From positions 115,826,146 to 115,890,145 of the forward strand of contig CM065296.1 in the NCBI GenBank assembly GCA_032871835.1: DNA of 64,000 bases, read 5' to 3'. The stretch comes from Dipteronia dyeriana. Lineage: Eukaryota; Streptophyta; Magnoliopsida; Sapindales; Sapindaceae. A model generated the notes under the pieces. The model was given only the letters and a program-made list of their open reading frames with translations, was not told where the DNA came from and made no database searches. The position numbers and the translations under genes are program-made. Position 1 is the stretch's first letter. The number at the start of each line of letters is the position of its first letter. Of the stretch, positions 1-10,141 are shown one piece after another.

Positions 1-2145
1 AGACTGGACTAGTGGGGGAGGTGGTGATTGAACTGGTGGTGGTGGTGGTGGAGGAGGAGGAGGAGATTTGACTGGTGGGGGTGGTGAATTTAGAGGTGTT
101 GGGGGAGGAGGATATCTAGTTGGATTAATGGGTGAAGGCTTCATAGGATTATCTGGTTTTGGCGCTGGAGACTGGAATGGAGGAGGTGGTGATTGAACTA
201 GTGGTGGTGGAGGAGATTTGACTGGTGGGGGTGGTGAATTCATCGGTGCTAGAGGAGAAGATCGAGCTCGATTAATGGGTGAAGGATTCATAGGATCATC
301 TGGTCTTGGTGCTGGAGATTGGAATGGAGGAGGAGGTGATTGAATTGGTGGTGGTGGAGATTTGACTGGTGGAGGTGGTGAATTCACTGGTGTTGGAGAA
401 GGAGATCTAGCGCGATTAATGGGTGAAGGATTCATAGGATCATCTGGTTTTGGTGCTGGAGACTGGACTGGCGGAGGTGGAGAGTGTATCGGAGGAGGTG
501 GTGGAGATTTGACTGGTGGAGGCTGTGAATTCACTTGTTCTGGAGGAGGAGAAGATCTAGCTCGATTGATGGGTGAAGGATTCTTAGGCTCATCTGGTTT
601 TGGCGCTGGAGACTGGACCGAAGGAGGTGGTGATTGAACTGATGGGTGTGGTGAATTCACAGGTGCTGGAGGAGGAGATTTAGCTGGATTAATGGGTGAA
701 TGCTTCACAGGATCATCTGGTCTTGGCGTTGGAACATGAGTTGGTGGTGCTTTAGATGGTTTTGGTTTCGGCGTTGGTTTATGTTGTGGTGCTGCCTTTG
801 GTGTTGGTGTTGGCTTGTGTTTTGGTGTTTCCTTTGGAGTTGGTGTGGGTTTTGGAGCTGCCTTTGGTGCTGGTACTGGTGTTAAAGGGTGCAGTCGCGG
901 AGTTGGAATTGGAGATTGTCTCTTCTCAGATTTACAACCTGAGGATGGTGCACCACATTTAGCTTTACTGCAATCAACTGGTTTGCTCACCACAATATGA
1001 CATTCTTTTGGGGACTTTTGCTTTGGCCTCTCTGGCAAACAATTGTCAGCATCATCCAACACAATCCCCTTCCTATTTTGTGACTCACATGCTCTGTCCT
1101 CACCATTGAAGTAGTTGTAAGAGAATGTGAAGTTGCTCAAGCTTTCCATCTTGCATAGATTCTCAGAGACAAAACCTGTTAGCATGTTGTGTGCAACGTT
1201 CAAGTTCTCAACCTTGCCAAGGCCTTTGAATGTCCTTGGCAATATCCCATTGAATGAATTCGAAGCAATATCAAAAACCGTCACATTTCCAAGATTTCCA
1301 ATCTCACCTGGCAAACAACCCACAAGCTTATTGTTTGCCAAAATCATCTCATTCAAGGTGTTACTCATGTTACCAATGCTGCTTGGAATACAACCCTTAA
1401 GTTTGTTATTTGCCATCACCACAACTGAAGCCGGAGATGACCCCAAGTTATCAGGAATTTTGGATTCAAATCGGTTGTCGTTCAAGAACAATGCATCCAA
1501 CTCCATATCGAACAATTTACAAGGCAATTCGCCTTCGAAATCATTAAACCTGATATCAAGGTACTTAAGTTGAGTTAACGATGTAACAACATGCGGGAAT
1601 GGACCAACAAATCGGTTGTTGCTAATATCAAGCTCATGGAGAAGCGTCAGCCTTGAAAAACTCTTCGGAATTATCCCACAAAACCTATTAGAATTTATAT
1701 GAAACAGAGCAATATCAGTTAATAGACCCAACTCAACAGGCAAATACCCGGCAATGTCAGCGTGGTTAAGATCAACACCAGCAACAACTGTGACACTCGG
1801 GTTGTCAAGAGCTTTTGCACAATAAACGCCCCTATAACCACAAACATCAATGCCAACCCAATTTGTCGTGGTGTTAAATGTATCCGAATATATGGCACTT
1901 TTCAACGCTTGGAGCGCAATGTAGGCCCGTCTAAGCCTAGGATTAGGAAACTTCATGTTAACATCAACATTGTTTTCATAATCATTTGACAAGTCACCAT
2001 TTTCAGGTAACGTTAACAATTGACGACGAGCAATAGACAAGGCTTCGGAATTCGAAAGGGCCGATGAAGAAGGGAAAGAAGAAAAGAGAAAAAGGAATAG
2101 AGATATGAAGCAGCCCGAGGCTTGCATTTTGTGAAGGAGTTGCAT
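1..2145 (-). CDS. Leucine-rich repeat extensin-like protein, pollen (PEX) type, 3' end beyond window
   Basis: Cell-wall chimeric protein that couples an LRR domain to a hydroxyproline-rich extensin tail; known LRX/PEX proteins bind RALF peptides and act in wall integrity, PEX types in pollen tubes. The frame is open for 715 codons from ATG 2145 to the window edge with no intron; a second in-frame ATG lies at 2127. Visible in order: hydrophobic signal peptide (residues about 8-30), the LRX N-terminal domain with WVGIDVCGYRGVYC, about ten LRRs (residues 115-330), the Cys-rich hinge with NCLPERPKQKS and PVDCSKAKCG (about 355-390), then a Pro-rich tail. The tail opens with TPTPK/HKPTPTPK repeats and goes into 48-50-residue units built on SPPPPV and QSPAPKPDDP. 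The stop codon is outside the window. The family call is firm; the pollen type rests on the tail's style only. Confidence 0.93.
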   Translation of the reverse strand, partial: MQLLHKMQASGCFISLFLFLFSSFPSSSALSNSEALSIARRQLLTLPENGDLSNDYENNVDVNMKFPNPRLRRAYIALQALKSAIYSDTFNTTTNWVGIDVCGYRGVYCAKALDNPSVTVVAGVDLNHADIAGYLPVELGLLTDIALFHINSNRFCGIIPKSFSRLTLLHELDISNNRFVGPFPHVVTSLTQLKYLDIRFNDFEGELPCKLFDMELDALFLNDNRFESKIPDNLGSSPASVVVMANNKLKGCIPSSIGNMSNTLNEMILANNKLVGCLPGEIGNLGNVTVFDIASNSFNGILPRTFKGLGKVENLNVAHNMLTGFVSENLCKMESLSNFTFSYNYFNGEDRACESQNRKGIVLDDADNCLPERPKQKSPKECHIVVSKPVDCSKAKCGAPSSGCKSEKRQSPIPTPRLHPLTPVPAPKAAPKPTPTPKETPKHKPTPTPKAAPQHKPTPKPKPSKAPPTHVPTPRPDDPVKHSPINPAKSPPPAPVNSPHPSVQSPPPSVQSPAPKPDEPKNPSPINRARSSPPPEQVNSQPPPVKSPPPPPIHSPPPPVQSPAPKPDDPMNPSPINRARSPSPTPVNSPPPPVKSPPPPIQSPPPPFQSPAPRPDDPMNPSPINRARSSPLAPMNSPPPPVKSPPPPLVQSPPPPFQSPAPKPDNPMKPSPINPTRYPPPPTPLNSPPPPVKSPPPPPPPPPPVQSPPPPLVQS
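137..736 (-). repeat. In-frame tandem repeats of the extensin tail
   Basis: Five copies of a block coding QSPAPKPD followed by (D/E)P, a few residues and SPIN start at 137, 284, 428, 578 and 701. Successive spacings are 147, 144, 150 and 123 bp, all multiples of three, so repeat length has changed without breaking the frame. A second, shorter repeat (TPTPK type) occupies about 755-895. Confidence 0.9.
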
Positions 2146-4557
2146 TGCCACTACCTTGGAGCCCCAAGGCTGCCTATACAGGTTAAAAATGAGAGGCTGA
2201 GTAATTGTGATATAATAATACGAAGAAGGAGCCAATTTGGGTTGCAATATATTTGTGAGGTGATGCAACAATCTCATCTAATTTTAGTTAACAAAAATAG
2301 TGGTTTTTATTGCGGCAACCGCAAGATTGGCAGTGCTGTTTTCAATTTTTTGGTAATCTCGTTAGATTTTGAAGGTTGCTATAATTTTGGAATTAGTGTG
2401 TGCTTTTTTTGAACTGATTTTGCCTAAATTTATAGGTTTGTGTAACGATCAAACACCCAAAAGACCAAGTCCAACTTTCAAATTATTTGGGTTTAGCTAA
2501 CTTATAATAACTTAATAAACTAGTTTCAAAATACAAAAAATTATATATTACATAGTATAGGATTCGATTTAGGTGTTGGGCAACTGAAAACAAAGCCAAG
2601 CCCGTTGAATTTTCTATTTATTATTGTTTGCTAAATGCATATGGCCTTTTTCTAAAGTACATGTACAATTAACTGGTTTGAATATGAAATTGTGTATTAC
2701 ATATACTCAGGTTTTAAGAAAGTCGATAGGGTTTGAAATTTTCAACCTATAAACCCTTAATGTATATATAATAAATATACCATTGAATCAATATCATATC
2801 TTCAAAATAAATAAAATAAAGAGAACCTCCTATATATACTACATTTGTTGAATATTTTCAGATATACAGTGTAAAAGTTAAATTCTTTGAGATCGGTATA
2901 AAAACACGACACAAATCTATGACTTCAACGTAATAAACATGAGAGAGTTATACCAAATCACCAACATCCTCTCTTCTTGTCTAAATTAATAAACATGACT
3001 TTAAATATTATTATTGGAAAGTCCACTTGGTCAGCAGCCTAGGATCTAAATTATTGTGCCACGAACTTTGGCTTTTTTCTAGTGATTTTTTTTTTCTTTA
3101 AAAACAATGCCTTGGAGGAAGTAAAGCATGATTTGGTTGAGAAATGTCCAAAAGCTTTTCTCTTGTTGAAAAATATCAATAATATTATTATTACCAATAA
3201 AAAATAAAATAAAAATAAAAGACATATTGCCCACAAACACTTGCATTGCATTGCATGGCTGTCTGTCTCATATCATCTCGAGAAACTAAAGATATTTAAA
3301 TAAGCTTTTGTAGTAACCCCACTAACTAAGATATCGATGAAACTTTATATTAAAGACCAAATTTGACATCATAGTAAAAGTTAGTCCAAACTTCAAAAAA
3401 AAAAAAAGAATAAGCCAAAAGTACCCCACAATCATCATCCAACTCTACCAAAAATGAAGACTGTCTTCTACTCAATTACTCGCCAAGTGAGGAACAGCAA
3501 GCATTTCAATACACGTATGTGGCATCATGGTTTGAACCATATTACTTGAGATCATAGGATCTAACGAGATTATACACTACCAAAAGAATTTGTCTGTAAA
3601 ATGTGAGACTGTATTTATAAATTGATGTATAAATCATAACAATAGAGCTTTGAAAAAAGGATTAATTTGTCTTTAATTTTGGGTTATATTAACGACCATT
3701 TATAATTGATCAGGTATGGAAACATGATGTTTGATGGTAATAAAAAAAAATGGCTAATTTTCTTATAATATATTAAGTTTACATCAATAATCATGCGATC
3801 AATATTGATTGGGTGCTATCTTTACTTTATATATATAAACAAAATGGAAACAGAGCTTGTCTAAACAAAGATTATTTAAAAACTTGGATTGGTAGCTATT
3901 TTATGAGGCTTGTTTCTTGAATGTCAGAAGCATTGAAATCAAAACCGCATGTCAATTAAATTATATTAGGTCAGAAAAACAAACTATATTATATGTTTTT
4001 TTTTTTTGTTGTTGTTGCAAGTGTTACAAAACCAAGAAAATTAAAAATATTTTCAGACACCCAAAATGTGTTTGCGTGGTTAGGTGTAAATCCAAAGAGG
4101 AAAGTAATTAATTAAGGAATCTAATTTTGGGAATTACAAAATAAGATAGGATTAGAAGCCAAACAAACCCAATTTTGAAAAATTCAATTCCCTTCCGATA
4201 GAGTTGCTGTCTCGTGACAAAAACTCTTTTATTTTTTATTATTTTTTATTTATTTTAGGATATACGACTACCAACCGTATACACGACGCGTTGACTGTTT
4301 GCAAAAATCAGTCAAACGACATGCATTTTTAACCCTTATAGTGGCGACATTTGATTTGAGGACTTCGATGATATTTTTGGACCCATAAAATTTGAAATTT
4401 GTGGATAAATCGCTTGGAATCCAAAGCAGTATAATATTACTATTCTAGCCTGCATGTTTTCTGTTGCTTAGTGTAAGGTTGCTGTGACATGAAATATCTG
4501 GGACAAGTCAATAATTTAGATTAGTATCCAAAAATTAATAATTCTTTAGTCGGGATC
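2146..4557. other. AT-rich intergenic DNA upstream of the LRX gene
   Basis: Holds the presumed promoter and 5' leader of the minus-strand LRX gene next to 2145. The first upstream in-frame stop is about 30 bp before the ATG, so the start is well bounded. Beyond that I see only AT-rich sequence, homopolymer runs and short spurious frames. Confidence 0.6.
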
Positions 4558-5172
4558 CGAAACGATTAGAAACAATCTACTAAAATTCTATTGATTCGTT
4601 CACGAATACCGGAATATTAGGTTTTAAATTCGTTGATTCACAAAGAATACCGAAAATTAGAGCTAATTAGAGAAACTCTAAATTTTTATTAAATCAAAAA
4701 CCGATTAGCCTTTCGACTTACATCCTTATTTAAAGCAAATAAAACCTAAACTTAACCGTATTCCTTGAAAAACAAGAAAACGAGCCAAAAAAATGGAAAA
4801 ATTACCAAAAAATGAAAAAAAAAGATTAAAGCAAAAACTAATTCTACTAATAATCCTAAATATCTCGGAATTGACGGAAGCCGATTCAGAATTGGGAAAC
4901 TCAATTTATTATAAAAACGAAACTTTTCCAAAACGGTAAAAACGGTCTTTTCAGGGCCTAAACGATAGAATTCGGCTAAAAAAGGGTATATCGTACAAGC
5001 GAAGCTTATTCGTTTGAAAGGTCTTGCCGAAACGCAACAGATGCCAAAATTTCAAGTCATTCCGACTCCGTCGCCAGGACTAGTCAGATTGAAATGGCTT
5101 TTTTCCTTGGTTTTTCTCATATCCCACCTCTCCATATAATCTAATGCCAATTGATCTACTACTGATGCATCA
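4558..5172 (-). repeat. 3' LTR of gypsy element (outer end truncated)
   Basis: Direct repeat of 7100-7701 over its whole length. Its inner end on the minus strand starts TGATG, directly preceded by the purine run GAGGAGAA, the likely polypurine tract. The first ~35 bp present in the other LTR (from 7064) are lost here. Confidence 0.75.
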
Positions 5173-5194
5173 TTCTCCTCAGGTTGGAGAAAAT

Positions 5195-7026
5195 TCGTCA
5201 TCAATATGATGTTGAATATCACGTAGAGGTGGTAGTCCTTCTGGTAATTCTTCCGAAAATACATCAGCGAATTCCGCAATTAGAGGAGCTGCAGCTTCCG
5301 GAACTTCCCATTCAACACTTACTCTTTTCCCATTAACACATACACCGTTTCCAATCCCTTTACCTCTAACTCGAATTTCGCATAGGACAGTGAGTTGGCG
5401 TTATCTCCATGCGAATTCGTCTTCTCTAAAGGTTTGATGGGCAGTAACACAATCTTAGTTTCCTGAAAAACAAAATAATAAGTATTTTTGAACCCATCAT
5501 GATGAACCCTTCTATCATATTGCCACAGTCTCCCTAATAATAGGTGACACACGTCCATATTCACTACATCACACCACATCTGATATTTGTAGTTGGATCC
5601 TATAGAAAACGAGATTAATGCCTGATGTGACACAATTACCTCGCCTCCCTTTTGCAGTCATGCTAGCCTATAAGGTTTTGGATGTTTTTCAGTCTTTACC
5701 CCTAGTTTTTGCACCGCCTCGGCTGACACAATATTCTCACAACTTCCACAATCTATTACAAATCGACACGCCTTACCAAGAATGGTACAAGTAGACTGAA
5801 ATATGTTATTTCGAAGCCAATCTCCCTCTTCAGTCCTCTGTGCCAAACCGATACGTCGCAACATTAGCATTGTTCCAGTGTCGCCATTTACCAAATCCTC
5901 ACTCGCCATTTCCTCTGCAACTGATTGCGGGTCTTCACATATTTCGGTATCTTCCTCGTTAAATTCTGTCAGATCAATAAATAATACCTTCTTGGCTGGC
6001 CTCTGACACTCGGACAATATATGACACGTTTCTTTACATCCGAAACACCAAAATCCGCCTGTGGTTGCCTTAGGGGTTGGAACGCTATTCGTTGGGTTTC
6101 GTTGTCCAGAATTCGAACTTCCGCTAGCATTAATACCTGACCGATTCCCCAGTATTTTCGTTGGTACTACTTGCCCTGTTTCGACTGCTCGGACCTCCTC
6201 CGAAATTCAAAAACTGTCCGCTACTAGATTTTCGAGACAACGTCTTCTCCGATTGTAAAGCTTTCTGATGTGCCTCTGTCACCGTTACTAGATCAAAAAG
6301 ATTAATCATATCAAGGATTTACGTTCGCAATCCGCCACAATAGCGCGACACCAACTGGTCTTGTGTCTCTTGAATCTTGTTTCGTACCAACAATTGATAG
6401 AACTCCGTGGTATATTCATCAACATACATCATGCCTTGACACAAATTATGTAATCTCTGGTACATCAACCTCTGAAAATTGTGGGGTAGAAACTCAGCAC
6501 ACAACTTTCGTTTCATCTTCTCCCAGTCAGAAATCTTGGGCTTTCCCGAACGACTCCTATTGAGTTTAAGCTGCTGCCACCATGCAGCTGCTCGACCCCG
6601 GAGTGTCGTGGCCACCAATGCCACTTTCTCTTTTTCAGGAACTCTCTTGAATTCTAGGATTTCTTCAACAATTTCGATCCACTACAGAAACTCCTCTGGC
6701 TGTATGCTCCAGTGAAATTTTGGAATCTCTATCCGCATCCCTAACTCCCAACGCCTGACGTCTTCAACTTTGTCATCAATCCTAACATCAGTCGCAGGCG
6801 CCTTGTGTCGGCGTTGTGGTTCCTCTTCCTCTCTGTTGCTTTCTTCCCCTTCCTCACTGTCACCACCCGTTTCAGGATTCAGGTTCTGAAAAGGGTTTTG
6901 GTTGGCCCTCATCGTCGCAAGCTGCTCCGTTAATTACGTAAACTGTCGCTCCAACTACGCCATGCGGTCACGTTCGATGGCTTCTTCTACGGGGATCTGG
7001 TGTTGTGGGCGTCTTCTCGGCGGCAT
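5195..7026 (-). pseudogene. Broken gag-protease region of gypsy element
   Basis: Starts at ATG 7026 (MPPRRRPQ). In-frame stops fall soon after the start (about 6960-6930) and again near 6681. Recognisable parts: retrotransposon gag domain with ALVATTLRGRAAAWWQQLKL (about 6624-6560), a CCHC zinc knuckle CFGCKETCHILSEC (about 6048-6007), an aspartic-protease-like segment around FVIDCGSCENIV (about 5770-5730), the pol motif DVCHLLLGR (about 5550), and the start of RT, ELPEGLPPLRDIQHHID (about 5255-5205). The protease has Cys in place of the second active-site residue. The frame is lost near 5640 and pol stops where it meets the 3' LTR. It cannot make a working polyprotein. Confidence 0.85.
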
Positions 7027-7048
7027 GTTGATGTCCCGAACGAACCAC

Positions 7049-7060
7049 GCTCTGATACCA
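7049..7060 (-). other. Retroelement primer-binding site (initiator tRNA-Met type)
   Basis: The minus strand reads TGGTATCAGAGC, the standard plant retrotransposon primer-binding site complementary to the 3' end of initiator tRNA-Met. It fixes the element's orientation and the inner border of the 5' LTR. Confidence 0.9.
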
Positions 7061-7063
7061 AAC

Positions 7064-7701
7064 TGATGTAGCAGAAGCTCTGTAGAGAAAAACCTGCAAG
7101 AAACAATTAGAAACACCCTACTAAAATTTCGTTGATTCGCTCACGAATACCGGAATATTAGGTTTCAAATTCGTTAATTCACAAAGAATACCGAAATTGG
7201 AGATTATTAGAGAAACCTTAAATTTTTATTAAATCAAAATCTGATTAGCCTTTCGGCTTACATCATTATTTAAAGCAAATAAAACATAAACCTAATCGTA
7301 TTCCTTGAAAAACAAAAAAACGAGCCAAAAAAAGGAAAAATTACCAAAAAATGAAAAAAAAAACGAAATTGAAGCAAAAACTAATTCTACTAAGAATTCT
7401 AAGCATCCCGGAATTGACGGAAGTCGATTCAGACTTAGGAAACTCGATTTATTATAAAAATGAAACTTTCAAAAAACGGTAAAAACAGTGTTTTTAGGGC
7501 CTAAACGATGGAATTAGGCTAATAAAGGGTATGTCAAACAAGCAAAACTTGTGAATTTGAAAGGTCTTACCGAAACGTATCAGCTGTCAAAATTTCAAGT
7601 CATTCCGACTCCATCGCCTGGACTAGTAGGATTGAAATAATCATTTTCCTTCTTTTTTCTCATATCACACCTCTCCATACGTCAATTGATCTACTGTATC
7701 A
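7064..7701 (-). repeat. 5' LTR of gypsy element
   Basis: On the minus strand it starts TGATACAGTAG and ends GCTACATCA, giving TGAT...ATCA termini, and lies three bases from the primer-binding site. It matches 4558-5172. Confidence 0.75.
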
Positions 7702-9300
7702 TTTTGTTTTTTTTTTTAATTTTATAAAACCAATCATATAACATTACAAATAATGGTTCTAATTTTTGTTAAGTACGATACAAAAAATCCGAAAAGATCT
7801 TCCAATTAAGTTTGTTATCAATTTAATTTTATTATTTAAAAAATATTATATAAATTCAGTTTTTTTTTTTTAAAGAGGGATTCAAACCACAATTTTATGG
7901 CGTTGATGTCAAGAGAATATAGTTAGATTAACCATATAATCATATATTATCTAATTTAATTTTAATTTAAAAAATTGTAGATTATATTATCACAAAATTT
8001 ATTTAAGTACTTGAAATTCTCACGTGAGTTGACCAACTTTTCAATTATAATGACAGCTAAAATACACGTTCATGCATGAGGCGATACCAGTGGCATGGTG
8101 CACATTTTCAGTCTTGTTTACGCTTTTTGTATGATTGCTTGAAAATACGACATTATTGTACGAAGATTATTGATACTTTACAATTCTAACAACTTCAAAT
8201 TTTGTTGGGGTCAAATTTAACATAAATGTCAACAGGTATGAGGTATAGTCGTATAGTCTTAGATGGATTCATTTTACGGATGCGAAATCAATATATATAT
8301 TTTTTATCTATAGCCCGCAATCTAAAATATTAAATTTAGAATATTGTCCGAATGAAACCATTTACCGCCAATTCAATTGGGTGGCGGGTGTTTAATTTTA
8401 GTTTATTAATTTATCTTTTAAGTTATTTGTATTAAAAGTTTTAAATACGCTAATCATGATTTAATTAATAAGAGCATATTCATAAGAAAAACTTATATGG
8501 GACAATCTCATTGATGTAATAAGGCTATGCAATTAAATCGTGTCATATGGTACTGTTTATAAATAATATATTCTTATTAGATGATCTCATAAATCCTATA
8601 TAAGTTTTTCTCTATATTCATTTTTGACGAGTGACTTGAATCTCCCATTCTATATTTTAGTGAAATATTTATAATTTATCGCATCCACTTTTAACAAATG
8701 ACTTGAATCTCATATTCAGTATTTTAGTACGGTATTTATAATTCATCTATAAACGTGAGAGATAAGTTTTTTTTCTATATTCATTTTTAACGACTAATTT
8801 TATATTTTATATATAAACGTGAACAGATATTTTTCTTTATAACAAAGTAATCGATGAATCTGAAAGTTTAATTAACGGTTACTAGCCCAACAACAACGGA
8901 AATCCAGATTCTCAAATTTTTTTTTTTTTTAAATAATAGCTAAGATATTTGGAGGAGAAGTCAAAGGAACCACCGGCTATTTTTCGGCTTTCGCATACAT
9001 TCTACATATTTAGTGCAGGAAACTATCAAATTAAAGAAAGAAAAAGAAAAAGAAAAAGAAAATGAAGAAAAAAAAAAGTTTTATAAGAAAAAGCACTACA
9101 CGCACTCCATGTATGCTGCTTCCACGTCCGTAAACACATGAATGCGGATTGCTCATAGCATAAATAGGTTGACAACGGAGGAGGGTAAAAGTGGAAATCC
9201 TGGAAAGGTGGTGTAATAATGGCGACTTGGCGAGTTAGAGGAGAAAGCAACGGCATTCAATGCAGACATGTTTGTATTAAATGTCCGTAGTAAATGAGGA
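7702..9300. other. AT-rich intergenic DNA, no gene seen
   Basis: Low-complexity AT-rich DNA. Around 8615-8830 an imperfect tandem repeat of roughly 80 bp recurs, with shared text like GACTTGAATCTC and TATTTATAATT. A purine-rich tract (repeated AAAAAG) spans 9035-9080. The far right end is probably promoter for the gene at 10142. Confidence 0.5.
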
Positions 9301-10141
9301 ATCGATTGGTTGCAAAGGATTCTGCTTTTGTTTTTGTTTTGTCTCTGGTCTTCTTCACTCACTTCAACTAGAACAGAGACCCCATTGAGAGAAATAAAGA
9401 GAAGGAGCGGTTTGGTTGGTGAAGTGAGCGGTAATAGTAGGAGAGAAGTTGTTGAAGCACTTCTTCGTCTTCTTCTTTTTTTCTCTCAGAGCCTCTGAGA
9501 TTCTTGCAGTTTCGACATTTGTGTGTGTCTCTGTTCTTGGGTTTTTTTTGGTTATGATATAGAAGTTTGGAAAATTTTATTCTTTTGGTTGGGGATGTGT
9601 TTGAATCTGGGTTTTGCATCTTTTGTGGGGCAGAGACCTGGATACTTATTCAATTTTCTGCAGTATTCAATGTGTTACTGTCGTTGAATTTTTCTTTTCA
9701 TTTTTTGAATTCAATTGAACTGAGACCTTCACATTATGGGCCCTTGAAGGATATGTTAAAGACTGGAATTTCTCTGATCGCGTTAAAGGTTTGATTCTAA
9801 TCCCTTTGTTTTTCTTTTTCTTTTTTTATAATCTCTTTCTCTTCTTTATGACTGATTCTCATTTGATTTCACTCAAAAGTCTGTGTGTATTTTGTTTTTT
9901 ATTTTGAATGTTTTAGGTACTAAAATAAAGTAAAGCTTCCGGTTCACTGCAGTCAAAGCATGAAATATCATCCAATCTGGGGCTTAAAAAATGACCTAAT
10001 TTCAAAAAGCAAACGTATTTGATTTCTGCAACAAGTTAGATACCCAGTTTTGCTTTTTGTTTGGGTTTGAAATCGATTCTGTTTTTCTTCTGTTGGGTAT
10101 CTTCTTCTGCTAGTCTTTGCTTTCTCTGGAGAATACCATCT
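9301..10141 (+). promoter_or_regulatory. Probable promoter and 5' leader of the gene at 10142
   Basis: T/C-rich stretches such as those at 9460-9485 and 9800-9840 are typical of plant 5' leaders and leader introns. The annotated start at 10142 has no upstream coding frame of recognisable character. I cannot place transcription start or splice sites with confidence. Confidence 0.4.

Larger units (their letters stand above)
4558..7701 (-). mobile_element. Internally deleted Ty3/gypsy LTR retrotransposon
   Basis: The element reads on the minus strand: 5' LTR at 7064-7701, tRNA-Met-type primer-binding site at 7049-7060, gag and protease remains at about 7026-5280, the first residues of reverse transcriptase at about 5290-5195, then a polypurine stretch and the 3' LTR at 4558-5172. 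Most of RT, RNase H and integrase is missing, so the element is about 3.1 kb. The LTRs have many mismatches, so it is an old insertion. No target-site duplication was found; the outer end of the left LTR is truncated by roughly 35 bp. Confidence 0.85.

Noticed and set aside
362..1000. Plus-strand Gly-rich and Val/Leu-rich open frames over the extensin repeats
   Set aside because: They are antisense shadows of the Pro-rich LRX coding strand.
10061..10141. Longer N-terminus for the PLP-fold protein
   Set aside because: The upstream frame begins at a TTG and has no family-like sequence; ATG 10142 gives the conserved MHLSLWKP start.
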